Below, piece after piece: positions 5,035-5,280 of a stretch of DNA of 5,280 bases (its first letter is position 1; every line of letters begins with the position of its first letter). The position numbers were made by a program, and so were the translations under genes. This DNA comes from Comamonadaceae bacterium (GTDB taxonomy: Bacteria > Pseudomonadota > Gammaproteobacteria > Burkholderiales > Burkholderiaceae_C). The stretch spans positions 1 to 5,280 of the forward strand of contig JAIXXW010000169.1 in assembly GCA_027490555.1 (NCBI GenBank), in the 5' to 3' direction. The notes under the pieces are model-generated. The model was not told the DNA's origin, searched no databases, and saw only the letters and a program-made list of their open reading frames with translations.

Positions 5035-5280
5035 TCAGTGCAAAGTGGGACCGGTCGCCTGACCGGCATCCCCCACTTCGATCTTGAAGAACCCTGTGCC
5101 GCAACTGCCGCTGCCCACTTCGGCTTCGGTCGGCTCGCGCACCGATGCCACTTGGAGGTGCAGCCGCAGTGAAATGCCCGACAGCGGGTGATTGCCGTCG
5201 AGCACCACGTGCTCGGGGTAAATGTCGGTCACGGTGTACAGCACGTGGCGAGGGGCGTCCGGATGGCATCCATCGGGCAG
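5035..5280 (-). CDS. FKBP-type peptidyl-prolyl cis-trans isomerase (SlyD/SlpA-like), C-terminal part
   Basis: Peptidyl-prolyl isomerases of this group speed proline cis-trans isomerisation and act as folding helpers in the cytoplasm. Only the last 81 residues are inside the window; the start and the N-terminal part of the FKBP domain lie beyond base 5280. The visible part begins LPDGCHPDAP, the end of the chaperone insert, followed by YTVTDIYPEHVVLDGNHPL, the strand and DGNHPL(A/S)G motif that returns from the insert to the FKBP fold. Then come LRLHLQVASVREPTEAEVG, the closing strand, and GTGFFKIE. No His- or Cys-rich metal tail as in E. coli SlyD is present. Instead it ends with the short tail VGDAGQATGPTLH, encoded by a long inverted repeat. 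The gene converges on dut with a 25-base gap. I leave the symbol empty because SlyD and SlpA (FkpB) labels are both used for such proteins. Confidence 0.88.
   Translation of the reverse strand: MPDGCHPDAPRHVLYTVTDIYPEHVVLDGNHPLSGISLRLHLQVASVREPTEAEVGSGSCGTGFFKIEVGDAGQATGPTLH
5043..5078. repeat. Long inverted repeat at the 3' end of the isomerase gene, possible bidirectional terminator
   Basis: CCGGTC (5051-5056) and GACCGG (5061-5066) form a perfect stem around GCCT. The pairing continues outward as GGGA (5047-5050) with TCCC (5069-5072), skipping CA, then AAGT (5043-5046) with ACTT (5075-5078), skipping CC. In total there are 14 base pairs with two 2-base bulges. It lies 34 bases after the dut stop and inside the last codons of the convergent gene, so it would form in both transcripts. 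Neither side has a long T tract (only TTT follows on the minus strand), so this is at most a weak intrinsic terminator or an mRNA 3'-end protector. Confidence 0.4.

Noticed and set aside
4985..5269. A 94-codon minus-strand frame across the dut-isomerase junction
   Set aside because: It runs out of frame with the FKBP-type protein, which shows clear family motifs in the neighbouring frame.

Overview
This window is a compact stretch of core bacterial chromosome with high G+C content. Protein sequences and gene order (pyrG-kdsA-DUF1330-eno on one strand, coaBC-dut on the other, an FKBP/SlyD-type isomerase after dut) point to a betaproteobacterium of the order Burkholderiales, most likely Comamonadaceae. 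That placement comes from remembered family sequences and synteny, not from a database search. A kdsA gene implies a Gram-negative cell that makes lipopolysaccharide.

Layout. The left 3.16 kb is one minus-strand operon-like block, read right to left: pyrG (CTP synthase, 1512-3158), a 23-base gap, kdsA (KDO-8-phosphate synthase, 634-1488), a 4-base ATGA overlap, a DUF1330 gene (350-637), a 53-base gap with a terminator-like element, and the first 98 codons of eno (enolase, 1-296, cut by the window edge). A 175-base divergent intergenic region (3159-3333) holds a perfect TATAAT for pyrG, an inverted repeat just upstream of it, a leader hairpin, and an extended -10 placed directly in front of coaBC. 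The plus strand carries coaBC (bifunctional CoA biosynthesis enzyme, 3334-4557) and dut (dUTPase, 4554-5009), again joined by an ATGA overlap. After 25 bases comes the 3' end of a convergent minus-strand FKBP-type peptidyl-prolyl isomerase gene (5035-5280, N-terminus outside the window).

How the genes work together. The block serves central anabolism. PyrG makes CTP, which is needed for nucleic acids, phospholipids and the CMP-KDO used in LPS. KdsA makes the KDO precursor from phosphoenolpyruvate and arabinose-5-phosphate, and enolase makes phosphoenolpyruvate. CoaBC consumes CTP to make 4'-phosphopantothenoylcysteine and then 4'-phosphopantetheine. Dut removes dUTP and supplies dUMP for thymidylate. 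The pyrG/coaBC divergence therefore places a CTP producer beside a CTP consumer.

I found no mobile element, CRISPR array, RNA gene, frameshift or evident transferred segment, and no previously undescribed system. The points worth a second look are small: a possibly leaderless coaBC transcript, a hairpin in the pyrG leader that pairs the only Shine-Dalgarno-like sequence, a terminator-like element inside the operon before eno, a 14-bp hairpin encoding the C-terminal tail of the isomerase, the metal-dependent signature of KdsA, and the unexplained DUF1330 gene coupled to kdsA.
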